Positions 46,972 through 57,317 of a DNA stretch of 64,000 nt are shown piece after piece. Under the pieces are notes generated by a model, which was not told where the DNA came from, made no database searches, and saw only the letters and a list, made by a program, of their open reading frames with translations. The position numbers and the translations under genes were made by a program. How positions within the stretch are numbered: the stretch's first letter is position 1; each line of letters opens with the position of its first letter. This stretch comes from Primulina eburnea (lineage: Eukaryota; Streptophyta; Magnoliopsida; Lamiales; Gesneriaceae). The stretch is from NCBI RefSeq assembly GCF_022965805.1, contig NC_133104.1, positions 23,618,069 through 23,682,068 on the forward strand, read 5' to 3'.

Positions 46972-48595
46972 GTGAAGTGCTGGAGCTGTGGTGAGACTGG
47001 TCACTTGAAAAGGAATTGCAAATCAACAAAGAATAACGCTAATGTTGTTACTGAGGAGGTACATGATGCTCTATTACTATCCATGGAAAGCCCGGTTGAT
47101 TCTTGGGTTATGGACTCGGGAGCTTCGTTTCATACCACTGGTAATCGTAATGTATTCGATAATTACATTGCGGGAGATTACGGAAAAGTTTTCCTTGCTG
47201 ATGGAAAACCTTTGGAAGTAATTGGTATGGGTGACATCCGGATGAAGATGACAAATGGATCTGTCTGGAAAATCAACAAAGTAAGGCATGTACCAAAATT
47301 GACACGCAATCTGATTTCAGTGGTACAGCTTGACGACGAAGGTCATAAGGTGACCTTTGGTGATGGTTCCCAGAAAGTGAAAAAGGGAGCCATGATTGTT
47401 GCTCGAGGAAAGAAAACTGGAACACTTTATATGACTTCCAGTTTGAGAAATAAATTAGCGGCTGTGGATGCTGGAGCTAATTCAAGTCTATGGCATAGTA
47501 GGCTTGGGGATACGAGTGAGAAGGGAATGAAAATGCTTGTTTCAAACGGAATGCTACCTGAATTAAAGATCGTTGAACACAAGCTGTGTGAAGCTGTATT
47601 TTTTGGAAAGCAGAAAAAGGTGAGCTTTTCAAAAGAGGTCAGAGAACCGATATCGGCAGATTTGGAGCTGGTACATACTGATGTATGTGGACCATCTCCT
47701 GTGACATCCCTTGGAGATCACTCAAGATATTATGGCACTACTGTTGACGATTCGAGCAGGAGATTTTGGGTTTATTTTGTGAAAAATAAATCGGATGTTT
47801 ATAAGACCTTTAAACAGTGGGAGTTAGCCATGAAAGATGTGATGGATTCACTGTCATCCAATCACATGTGGGAGTTGTCAGAACTTCCTGAAGGTAAAAA
47901 GGTTTTACATAGCAAGTGTGAGTACCAGTTAGAACATGACGGTAGCAAGTGGTACAAAGAAATACTTGTTGTAAAAGGTGAAAAGAAATTCATTGGTTAC
48001 ACTGCTATTTTCTCTCTGGTGGTAAAGTTAACTACTATCAGGACTGTACTTGGATTGATGGTAAAAGAAGATTTACATCTGGAACAGTTAGATGTAAAGA
48101 CAACGTTTCTTCATGGTGAGCTAGATGAAGAAATGAATCAATCAAAGGGATTTGAAGTACGAGGGAAAGAGAAAATGATGTGCAAACTTCAAAAGAGCTT
48201 GTATGGTCTCAAACAAGCTCCAAGACAGTACAAGAAGTTTGATGGTGTAATGAATAATGATGGTTTTCTGAGGTATCAGGTTGATCACTGCTGTTATGTG
48301 AAGCTTGATGGTTATTATATCATACTACTGATATATGTAGATGATATGTTGATAGCACGAGCTTGTTGGAGGAGATTGATAAACTCAAGAAAGAGTTATC
48401 AAAAGAATTTTCTTTAAAGGATTTGGGTGCTGCAAAACAAATCCTTGGAATGAGGATCCTTAGAGATCGGGTGAATGGAGTCTTAAAGCTTGAGAAGATT
48501 CCTGGAAGCAAAAATTCAGCCGATATGCTCACGAAGGCTGTTATCATTGAAAAATTGAAGTTGTGTTTGACTTCAGTTGGTCTCCTGAACTAACA
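46972..48595 (+). pseudogene. Copia Pol of I, internally deleted
   Basis: A 481-codon ORF begins with the Gag knuckle (CWSCGETGHLKRNC, residues 3-16), then protease with MDSGASF (48-51). The integrase zinc region is damaged: in HSRLGDTSEKG the second His is Asp, and CEAVFFGK lacks the second Cys. The first integrase Asp (HTDVCGP) is kept, the rest of the core is deleted. RT follows with gaps (QLDVKTTFLHGELDEEM, SLYGLKQAPRQYKKF, YVDDML). After 48417 the frame shifts; 48363-48593 holds the end of RT (LKDLGAAKQILGMRI) joined to the very end of RNase H (SADMLTKA). A long but defective ORF. Confidence 0.92.
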
Positions 48596-48664
48596 AAGGA
48601 GGTATGAGCTGCTGCACTGATGGTGTGAAGACATGATTGGAATCAAGTCTTCAAGTGGGAGAAT
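48596..48664 (+). other. 3' untranslated end and polypurine tract of I
   Basis: A short non-coding stretch ending AAGTGGGAGAAT just before the TG of the 3' LTR at 48665. Confidence 0.8.
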
Positions 48665-49132
48665 TGTTAGGTAAAAATTTAATAGGTGTGGGGCCCACGT
48701 CAAAATAAAATATTCAGAATTTGGTTATCCTACATCGAAAGAATCTGAAAGTTGAAGGAGGGAATTTGTTATAAATTGAGTCTTCCTTGTTTGCTTTTAG
48801 TATCCCAAAATCAAAAGTTTTTTAGCTTTGATAAAAAGAGAGTGCATAGAAAAAAAGAGTGCATTTTTTTCTTGAGTGCGGGAATTCTCTTTTGTGAGTT
48901 AGAGAAAATATTTTCTCGGTATACTCGGGGTTGGGATCGTGAGATATTGAGTGTATTGGTGTATACACTTGTTGTAATATTTCTTCCGGTTATAAAAGTT
49001 GCAGTGCTCCGTGGACGTAGCCTATATTGGGTGAACCACGTAAATCTTTGTGTTCTTATTGATTATTTTATTCCGCATTTTTGGGTAATATTATCATTGT
49101 GATCGGCATCACTTCGGTGTAATTCCCCAACA
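48665..49132 (+). mobile_element. 3' LTR of I, 468 bp
   Basis: Starts TGTTAGGTAAAAATTTAA and ends TTCCCCAACA, then TACTG. Apart from the 38-bp segment it matches the 5' LTR nearly base for base. Confidence 0.94.
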
Positions 49133-49137
49133 TACTG

Positions 49138-50651
49138 TAAGCTCAGCGCACCCGCAGTGCAGAGTGAGCGCACCCGCGGTGCGACGTGTTGAGTGAAGAA
49201 TAAAACATGTGTCCTTGCCATGCATATAAATAACATGTATTCACCTTCATTTTAGACTTCAGCACCTACAGAAAACGACTATGAAAGTTCCTCAAGTTTT
49301 CTTCAAGCCTAAGTTGTTGGTTTTGCAAGATTCGACTACCCGAATTTAATTCCGAATTCAGATTTTTGTTCCTCTCTTCGATAGCTTCGTAAGGATGTAA
49401 GTATTGTTACATTTCAGTATGATTTGAAGTTGAGATGTTGGGGAAATCAAATTTTGATTCCTATTATATGTTATTATGATGAGTGAGAACTTGGATTCGC
49501 AACCGGATCGAGAAACGGATACGTTATGCGGTTATTATTATTTTCAGCATATATTGTGATTGAGAATATGCAGATTTCAGCGTGGTACATTGTATTCTTG
49601 AGGATTTTGACTTGTTAAGATGGATATGTGAATTATTGTTATTTGAGTTGATCGGTATCGAGAAACTATGTTGTTATGCTGTCGAAATGTATCGAAATTG
49701 ATTATTAATTTGTATATATAGTGGCTTGAGTTGTAGATTGATATTGTATATCTCAACATTGTCATTTCAGATCGGTATAGACAAGCTTCGACAGATATAG
49801 ACTTCGATCTCGACAAATATTGTACGACAAGAAGGTATAATTCATGTTGATTCGGGAAGATACAACTCGGATTAGATTTGATTCGAGTTTCCCAAAATCA
49901 CATACTAGATTTCTATACCTTGTTATGTTGTGCTTTATATTGATTTATATACAACCATTGAGATAGGAGAGTCATTGGCAGATTTGCCAAGTTTCTAGAT
50001 GCTCGGGGGTATCGAGGCATAGGAGAAGATCGACTCCGATTGTAGATATTCGATACAAACAGGGTCAAATTCTAGGAATAAGACGTACCGCCACCCCGAT
50101 TGGGAGAGTAGGTGGGAGACTTGTTACGTCTTATTCATACCGGGATCTCTAGATTTAGATACGAGTAGAGTTAAAGAGTAAGAGTCGAATTTTTTATCTG
50201 TATTCACTAATGTGTCATAATTACTGAATTATGTGTTATGATTTTGTATGAAATTGTATGACGTGCATGTATACATGTTTTATACTGTGATTTGTTCTCA
50301 CGGGAGTTTCCTGCTGTTGTTGTGTCTGTATGTGTGCATAACAACAGGGGGTACAGAATCAGGGTTCAGAAGAACTTGACGAGGATGAGAGATCAAGATA
50401 GCGTGATGATTTCGGGCGTAGAATATTACTAGTGATTGTATATGTGATGTGGAGTTGTACTAAAACACTAGTTGGTATGATAATGTTGGAACAAAACATG
50501 TATGTGTTTTTAATGAAATAAATTTGAGATAAATCTTATGTATGATTTATATACATTTTTTATGTTATTAAACATTTTTTTATGACCCACATTTTCTAGC
50601 AAAGATCCAATTAATCCCAAAGATAAACGAGTTAGAGCCCGGGTCCCCACA
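49138..50651 (+). mobile_element. 3' LTR of H, second part
   Basis: Continuation after the copia insert and TSD. Two palindrome copies come first (end at 49180), then TATAAATA (49225) and the U5-like end GTCCCCACA. The last ~140 bp match the end of the 5' LTR of H. Confidence 0.88.
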
Positions 50652-51614
50652 TGAGTGATGTGATCCTAGTGAAATAGATGAGCAGGATAAAGGGCTCCAT
50701 CGGATCAAATCAATAATTTAGTGTTTAGGAATTTGATTGAAGGTAATGGCTTCGATAACACCTGCAAAAAAGAAAGGAACTCGTGAATGGACGCCGGAGG
50801 AGTGTCCGGCATAACCACTTGATGCTTAAGTCAGCAGGTTGAAGATGAACACAAGCGATATACGTGAGAATCTATGTAAGTGCTTGAGAGTTCAAAGATT
50901 TCAGAGTGTGTAAATGACATTAATACCTGCTATTTATAGTAGAAAATGAGGTATATACCTCGTTTCCAGTGCCACCTACCAAGTATGGCAAGTCGACTGC
51001 CCATACTATAGCTTTTGATGACTTTTAGATCACTCCAAACCATGTTGCTCTGACAGATTAGACAGCATGTATCAATCACACTCGATTGTGGTGCAATTCT
51101 CGAGGTGGCCTGGGTGGTAAGATAACCAAGTGCTTGTTTGAGGGCCCGGGATGTTGATTATCCGAGAGAAGAAGAAGTGCCCGGGTAGTGAGGAGAGTAT
51201 TCGGCATTTGGCTCTGTTCTGGGCTACTCAATTAATATCCCGGGTCATTCATGACCTGGCTCTTTATGGGGGTATCACCACCCATCCCTAAAATAGTCGG
51301 GCTAGAGTTTGACTCGCTGTGCCGATCAATCATACTTGTTCTTCCATATAAAATAATTCAGAATGTGTGAGAGCATCGGGGGCTTCAAATATCCTAAAGA
51401 TGGGATGATATGCCGGAATCGATATTTCCCGGGCTTAAAGTAAGATTCCGGGGCCTTAAGTCTTCCGGACTCGAGATAATATGCCGGGGCCTCATGTCTC
51501 CCGAGCTTGAGATAATATGTTGAGGCATCATGTCTCCCGGGCTTGAGATAATATGTCGTTTAGTATTCTCAGGCAACAGGGTTCTTGTTGTGATGACGCA
51601 TGCTTTACCATTTA
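50652..51614 (-). mobile_element. 3' LTR of J, main part
   Basis: On the minus strand the LTR ends CACATCACTCA (at 50652). It has a TATAAATAG promoter word at about 50930-50940 and the 36-bp tandem repeat 51411-51553. Its 5' start is not clear: no polypurine tract is evident, and the sequence continues beyond solo LTR K at 53033. Confidence 0.65.
51411..51553 (-). repeat. 36-bp tandem repeat in LTR J
   Basis: Four units start at 51411, 51447, 51482 and 51518; the shared words are GCCGGGGCC, GTCTCCCGGGCTTGAG and ATAATAT. It is an ordinary tandem array, not of the palindrome-pair type. Confidence 0.85.
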
Positions 51615-53027
51615 TGATGGATCGTGTGTGCTCGCGCCTTCGAAGGCATTTCGCACACAACAACCTTCAATGAGCTTCAATAGCTCGTGTTCTAAGAATA
51701 TTAACACCGATGAATTAAATCGAGTTTGGTTTTAAACCAAGCGAAAGAAACTCGAAGTAATCCTTCGTAAAGAAATCTGAAATGTTAGAAAATATTTTAA
51801 CTTGTGTAAACTGACTAACCGAAAGAACACATATTAGTTTTTGCATTCTTGTATTTCAGTTATGGTAACAACTGAACACACGAACACTCTAACTTATCAA
51901 AACAAATTTAAAGCAATAGTTAATCAGTTAAATACACAAGATATGTTTATGAATATTCGGAGACTTCAACTGCTCCTACGTCACCCCTTCTATCTCCACG
52001 GATAGGATCCACTAGAAGACTTTGAATTATACAAATAAATGTACAAGCCCTCTCAGCTAGGACTTATCCACTGCCTAAACTGAACTCCTAGCTACGACTG
52101 AAAACAGCAACTTCCAGTCAACATTTATTTAACGTCTATGTGAGAAAGACTACATACACAAGTTTAACGTCTTTGTGCAAGACTATTTTGGGTGGTTTTG
52201 AGAGTAAATATGTGTGTGAGAATTGAACAAGAATGTTCTCACACACTGAGGGAAGTAGCTTCTAAACTAAGCTGATACAACGATGAAGAATTCCCTCTAG
52301 GCTTAAGTGCTTCTGAAAGCTGATATTCAATTGAGCTTGCCCTTTTCTCTCTAGTATTGTATATGTGCTCCTTCTATTATTTTAGTCTTCACCGCTCTTA
52401 TCTTTATATAGGAGGATGAAGCTGATCGTACAGTTAGACTCATTTATTGTATCTGTTGCATTTGAATCGGCTTCTTGGACTATGTGTCTCGTCTTTTTGA
52501 ATGTCCCTCTGAAGCGTTTTGTCTTTACTGCTCTGATGCAACGTCCATTATTGTCCTTTGACTGGATAATGGCTTTGTACCTTCTCGCACAACCGGAATC
52601 CACTCGAAAGAATTTATCATCAACCATAACTGAAAATTTCTAACTGATGCTTCGAAATGGTTAGTTTGAACTGATCTTTCAGTTGGGCTGGTGAAATTAG
52701 TTGACTCGTCAGTTGAACTGATTTCACACTCGTTCAGTTGGATTGATCAGCTGGGTTTCTTCATCAGTTGAACACTCCTTTGGCTGGCCAGGCTTCTGAG
52801 GTTTTCCTACTGAGTCACCTATTAACTGGTCAATCAGTTGTACTGCACAAATGATGTAGCAAGTTAGACTGATTCATTTTGTGCGATCAGTTGGGTCTTC
52901 ATTTTTGCGATGTAAACACCTCGTGAGTGATCCTGGATTTTGCACAACTAAGGTAGTTCATTAGTATCACAATTAACAAGTTTTGTTATCATCAAAATCA
53001 GGATTGCGAACTTGAAAAGTTCCTACA
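51615..53027 (-). mobile_element. Solo LTR K (SIRE/Maximus-like copia), TSD ATTTA
   Basis: The minus strand starts TGTAGGAACTTTTCAAG and ends CACACGATCCATCA, 1413 bp, with ATTTA at 51610-51614 and 53028-53032. The early word TTTGATGATAACAAAA and many CAACTGA / CAGTTGAACTG words are usual in LTRs of SIRE/Maximus-type copia elements (from memory). No interior or second LTR is present, so it formed by LTR-LTR recombination. Confidence 0.85.
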
Positions 53028-53032
53028 ATTTA

Positions 53033-53404
53033 TACCACCGAAAAATCGCTTAGTATTCCGAGATAATAATGAGCCTGACTCCTCGATAACCGTGCACGTC
53101 TTTTCATATGTCTGAACAATTTCCTAGACTCACTGTGATTGCCTGATCTGATTTAGATAAATGGTGGAGATTGCTTTCTATCCTTTATATATATTAGCTC
53201 ACCAAATTTTATAAAATCACTTTCAAATTCAAAATCTCGGCCAAGCCCTTGCAAAATTTCCTCTCAGCTCTCTGGCGCATCAATTTCTCTAACTCTGGCG
53301 ATTTTCAATTTTAGTCACCTTTCCGTTCGCACAGCCATCACTTTTCTTCACAAAACTTGTAATTTTCCTTTTCTTATTACTCAGATCACGTCTGATTAAA
53401 CCTC
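53033..53404. other. J region upstream of the antisense gene
   Basis: Contains the continuation of J after solo LTR K and, on the plus strand, a TATATATA word (53189-53197) followed by a pyrimidine-rich stretch, a plausible promoter and leader for the antisense gene. The border between the LTR and the interior of J must lie around here but is not visible. Confidence 0.5.
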
Positions 53405-55594
53405 TTCCACTTCAGGGGCCAATGTGCAAGGCTCACTTAGTGACGAGTCCACCGTGCTGCGCTCCGATTCACCCCCTTCTCCCCCACGCCGTCGCATCTC
53501 TACTCAAATTTCGAAAAAACCACAGCCCATAAAACCAAACCTTCCTCTTCAAAACCCATTTCCTCTGGCACATCTCGAGTTCTGAAAAAGGACAATGGTA
53601 AGGCAAAGCCCGGGCTTCGAGCCCTCCTACCACTGAAACCCCGGGAGTTCCTTGGTTCTCTTCAATGAGCAGCACCTTGCACTCGGCGGGCGAGGAACTC
53701 CGGGTCTTGGGCTTTATCCCCTCCAATCTATCCATTCTAATTCACGGCCCGCCCTTCAGTTAGGGCAGATAACCCTCCTCAGGCTACACCACCTTCTTCG
53801 GGACCAACTTAGAAATGGTCTCCGGTTCCCCATCCCTTCTTTCTATATCGAGGTCGCCAAGTTTTTGGCATACCTGTTAACAAACTCCACCCCAATTCCT
53901 TCAGGATTATGGCTTCGGCTTATGTTCTTTTTAAAATGAATAATTTTGCCATCACCCCCCTCATCCTCCATTACTTATTCTCCTGCAGACTCTGAGATAA
54001 TGCCTTCTTCCTGACTGCTCGGTTAAATGCCCGGTTCTTTGATGACATCCCTTCATCTCAGAAGGGATGGAAATGACGATTCTTCTTTATTCAACTCCCG
54101 AGTCCCTCCTCTGTCTTGCCGGCTTCCTTCCTTCTTTGCCTCCACAACCTACCCACCCCAAAACTTAAAAATTCGAAGAGCACTTCCTTGTAAGACAAAC
54201 ATTGATGTAGGGGCGTAAATACTCCTGCTTCACCCTTATATCTAATGAGAACCTGATTGCTTATAGGTTGAGTGCTCGGGCTGAGGACCACTTGGACCGG
54301 GTAACTGATGAGGTGGCTGGCTCGGGCTCTCAACCCGGTAATTATTCCTTCTTCCCTATCTTCCATATTTTACCTTTTGTTTTTATTTGTAATTCATATT
54401 AACTCTTCTTTCTCTTTATGCAGAAAAGATGCAGGAGGCCTTTCTGAAGATGTCGGAGGCTGAGAGGATAGCCAAGGAAAAGAAACAGGCAGCCCGGTAG
54501 GAAGCTTCTGAGAAGAAGAAACTGGCTGCTGAGGAAACGGCCCAGCTGGAGGAATCAACTCGGGTATAATCTCCACCCGATCAGCAAACCTTCTGGGTGG
54601 AGTCCTAGGATTCCGAGGATCACATTCCTCTCCGCCACAGGAAAAGAAAAGCTGCCTCAAGCCCCGAGCTTATCTTGGTGGAGAGTGAAGGAGGTCAAGG
54701 TTCCTCCCGGGCAAGTCAATCACATACCCCTCCCGGCCAACAATCCAACCATGAGCCTCTCCAAGAGCTCCTCCTGACTAAATAGCCAACCCGGGCTAGT
54801 CTTTTTACGGCGGGAGATACTTCGATCATAATTCAACTCCTTGAGCAGATGCTCATTCCTGCTGAGAAGGCTCACTTGAAGAGATCCCGGTGGGCTACCC
54901 GATTTCTCGATGGCTCGAACCTTCTATTATCTGTGAGTCTCTTTTTATCCTCTCCTATTCTTCTTTTTTTATTAAACCCCCCCCCCCTTTTTTTTTTTTG
55001 AAACAGGGCGTTCACATGCTGGTGTTAGCCTTTGAGGAAGTGGCTGCGGTGGCAACCAAAAAGAATAACCAATCCCGGGTTCTTCAAGAGCTCCATGACC
55101 AACTCCAGGTCGAGCTTGCCCGGGCTAAGACTGCTCATGAAGAAGAGGTGGCCACCCTCCAGGCTTTTGTGGAGTCGACCCAGGCAGATCTGGCCAAGGC
55201 CCGGGATGCCATTAATGAAGGACTCCTTATGGAAGAGACCCTTGTAGACAACAACAAATCGTTGATGGTGAGCATAGAAGAACAAATGTCCCGGGCCAAG
55301 AATTCTGAGAAGGCCCTGGCTGAGTCTGAGCAAAACAGGGAACAATTCCAAACCTCCTTCCTCTCATCCCCCGAATTTAAAGCGGCAGTCAAAGATTGGG
55401 CCTATCCTCTCTTCAAGTCGGGTTTTAACAAATGTCGGAAGCAGTTTGAAGAGGCCGGCCTTCTGCCCAAGGATAGGGCAAACTTCCCCGACTTCAGACA
55501 CGTTGTTGCATCACTCCCCAAGGAGGGTGAGGAGGAGGCGGAGGACTCTGAAGAAGAAGAACAGCCAGGATCCGGGCAAATGAACTTAGAGTAG
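53405..55594 (+). pseudogene. Antisense spliced gene of J (Transposase_28-like, coiled coil)
   Basis: Plus-strand gene, opposite to J. Exon 1 (about 53405-54337) has broken frames with words such as SPPSPPRRRISTQISKKP and KLHPNSFRIMASAYVLFKMN, like the 'putative gypsy type transposon' domain (Transposase_28, from memory). Intron 1 is 54338-54423 (GTAATT...TGCAG), exon 2 is 54424-54932 with several stops, intron 2 is 54933-55006 (GTGAGT...AACAG) with a C11-T14 pyrimidine tract. The last exon (55007-55594) is open: a Glu/Lys/Ala-rich coiled coil of about 110 residues (ELHDQLQVELARAKTAHEEE), then SPEFKAAVKDWAYPLFKSGF and an acidic end. Joining S and GVHMLV across intron 2 keeps the frame. Its function in the element is not known. 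Confidence 0.75.
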
Positions 55595-56132
55595 GATTGT
55601 ATTCTTGTACTTTTCCTTTTTTATGTAATTTTCTTTTGTAAGTCTTACCTTCGGGCTTTTAATAAACTTTATTTATTTCATCCATCATGCCTTTGATATA
55701 TCTTCAAAACCCGGATAATATAACTGCTTGATCATCAAAATTTCTAAGTGTTGATGGCTAACCGGTAACTTTTAATAAGTAGTCGGGGTTCTGGTCCATG
55801 CAATGTATAAAAAACCCCATACTTAGCAAATGACCGAGATGTAGAAACCTAAACATGGGTATAAAGCCTTTGTATGTATAACCAAAGTGCGAAAATTGGG
55901 CAAGGGGGCATATCTAGGGATGTGGAATGGTCGAGGTGTGGTTCCCCGAGCCAGGGTGTAGCGCCATGTGCTTTTTGTTGATTGAGGTTTGGTTCCCCGA
56001 GCCAGGGTGTAGTGCCCTAGGCTTTTTAAATAACTGGGGCTTTGTACCTCCCGGATGAATAATAATTAGATGCATAATACTTCTCTAAGAAAATAGATTC
56101 TTCATTATATATTCAAATAAACATTATATCTG
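55595..56132. other. Spacer between antisense gene and integrase of J
   Basis: Shortly after the antisense stop there is AATAAA (55660-55665), a likely plus-strand polyadenylation signal. A 51-bp direct duplication (GGTTCCCCGAGCCAGGGTGT at about 55940 and 55991) follows. No gene is seen. Confidence 0.65.
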
Positions 56133-57300
56133 TCAAGCATAATACTTCTTTAAATTAAATACATTCCAAGGCCTTTTGAGAGAACGTCCTTGGACATCTT
56201 CTAGATCAAAGGATCCCGATCTGAGCCTTCGGGTTATTTTGCAAGGCCCTTCCCACCGAGCTTCCAGCTTCCCCACATCTCCTATTGGATTAACTTTCTT
56301 CATAACCAGATCCCCAACTTGGAAATCTCGGATCCGGAATTTCTTATTATACGATTTCATAACCCGGCCCTGGTATGCTTCCATTCGAACCAATGCTTGA
56401 TCTCTCTTCTCTTCTACCAGGTCCAACTCCATGGCCCGGCTTTGATCATTGATGTCCGGATAAGATTCTACCCAGGAAGAAGTTTGCCCAATTTCAACTA
56501 GCAAGACTGCTTCAGAGCCATATACCAAGTTAAAGGGAGTTTTTTGAGTGGGTGCCCGGGGAGTAGTTCTGTATGCCCAGAGAACACTGGGTAATTCTTC
56601 CACCCAGTTTTTTCCTTTGCCTTGCAACCTAGTTTTCAATGCTTGTACAATAATTCTATTTACCATTTTTGTCTTGCCATTAGCATGAGGGTAGGCAACA
56701 GAAGTGAAAGGCTAAGTAATCTTCATTTCCCGGCACCAAGATGTAATCTCTCTTCCCTGGAACTGTCTTCCATTATTTGAAATCAGTCTCCTGGGTACTC
56801 CAAATCGGCACACTATGTTCTTCGACAAGAACTTTAAACTTCTTGTTCAGTGATTTTGTCGAATGGCTCGGCTTCTACCCATTTGGAAAAATAATCCACA
56901 TCCACCAGCAAGAATTTTGTTTGAGCCCGGGCAATTGGGAAGGGACCCACAATGTCCATACCCCACTGGTCAAAGGGACAAGAAGCCCAGATTGGCTTCA
57001 TAATAGTGGCCGAGCAGTGCTGAAAATTTTTGAGTGATGTTGACAACCCTCACAGCCCTGCACCACCTGCGAAGAGTCCTGGCTAATAGTTGGCCAACAG
57101 AATCCGGCAAGCATTGTCTTCCGGGCCAAAGATATTCCTCCAAGATGTCCACCGCAACATCCTTCATGAATTTCCCGGAGGACATAATCTACCTCCTCCG
57201 CAAGCAAGAATTTTAATAGAGGTCCCTGTAATGATCTCTTGTACAAGACAATGTTTAAGATAACAAACCTGGGAGCTTGTCTCTTGATCTTCTAGGCTCG
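56133..57300 (-). pseudogene. Integrase of J, catalytic residues lost
   Basis: On the minus strand the zinc finger is present (HEGCCGGHLG, then CEGCQHHS) in 57246-56998, the first Asp in WGMDIVGPFP in 57046-56834, and the C-terminal half in 56666-56133 (ALKTRLQGKGKNWVEELPSV, RWEGPCKITRRL). The pieces are in different frames. Near 56780 the second Asp word reads SNNGRQF where the family has Asp before Asn, and near 56690 the Glu word reads NGKTKM where the family has Glu. Both are G-to-A changes. This enzyme could not be active even if the frame were whole. Confidence 0.87.
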
Positions 57301-57317
57301 GGCTTTGTCATCATGTA

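Larger units (their letters stand above)
45713..49132 (+). mobile_element. Element I: Ty1/copia element, TSD TACTG
   Basis: LTRs 45713-46145 and 48665-49132 with TACTG at 45708-45712 and 49133-49137. The order protease, integrase, RT, RNase H is the copia order. The interior is shortened: most of the integrase core, parts of RT and nearly all of RNase H are missing. The UBN2-like Gag suggests a Tork/Tnt1-like or Ivana-like lineage, not settled here. Confidence 0.94.
38706..50651 (+). mobile_element. Element H: chromovirus with unlike LTRs, copia insert in 3' LTR
   Basis: 5' LTR, Met-type primer site, Gag, protease, RT, RNase H, integrase, polypurine tract and 3' LTR are in order. The two LTRs match only over their last ~140 bp, and the flanks ATTTG (38701-38705) and TGAGT (50652-50656) are not duplicates. 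H is therefore either a recombinant between two related elements or was made by a strand switch. Element I (3420 bp) was later inserted in the 3' LTR. The interior is the fullest version of the type seen shortened in D and F. Confidence 0.85.
50652..57317 (-). mobile_element. Element J: Tat/Retand-like Ty3/gypsy element, 5' part cut by F
   Basis: On the minus strand, integrase (57300-56133) is followed by a region coding on the opposite strand (the antisense ORF) and then a 3' LTR whose end is at 50652. This layout is that of Tat-lineage elements (Retand and relatives) with an antisense extra ORF. RT, protease and Gag would lie beyond 57317, where F was inserted (presumed TSD ATGTA, 57313-57317). 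A solo LTR (K) lies in its LTR. The LTR end abuts the end of LTR H with no base between. Confidence 0.8.

Noticed and set aside
52382..52643. ORFs in 52382-52643 on both strands
   Set aside because: Both lie within solo LTR K and overlap each other; no support.
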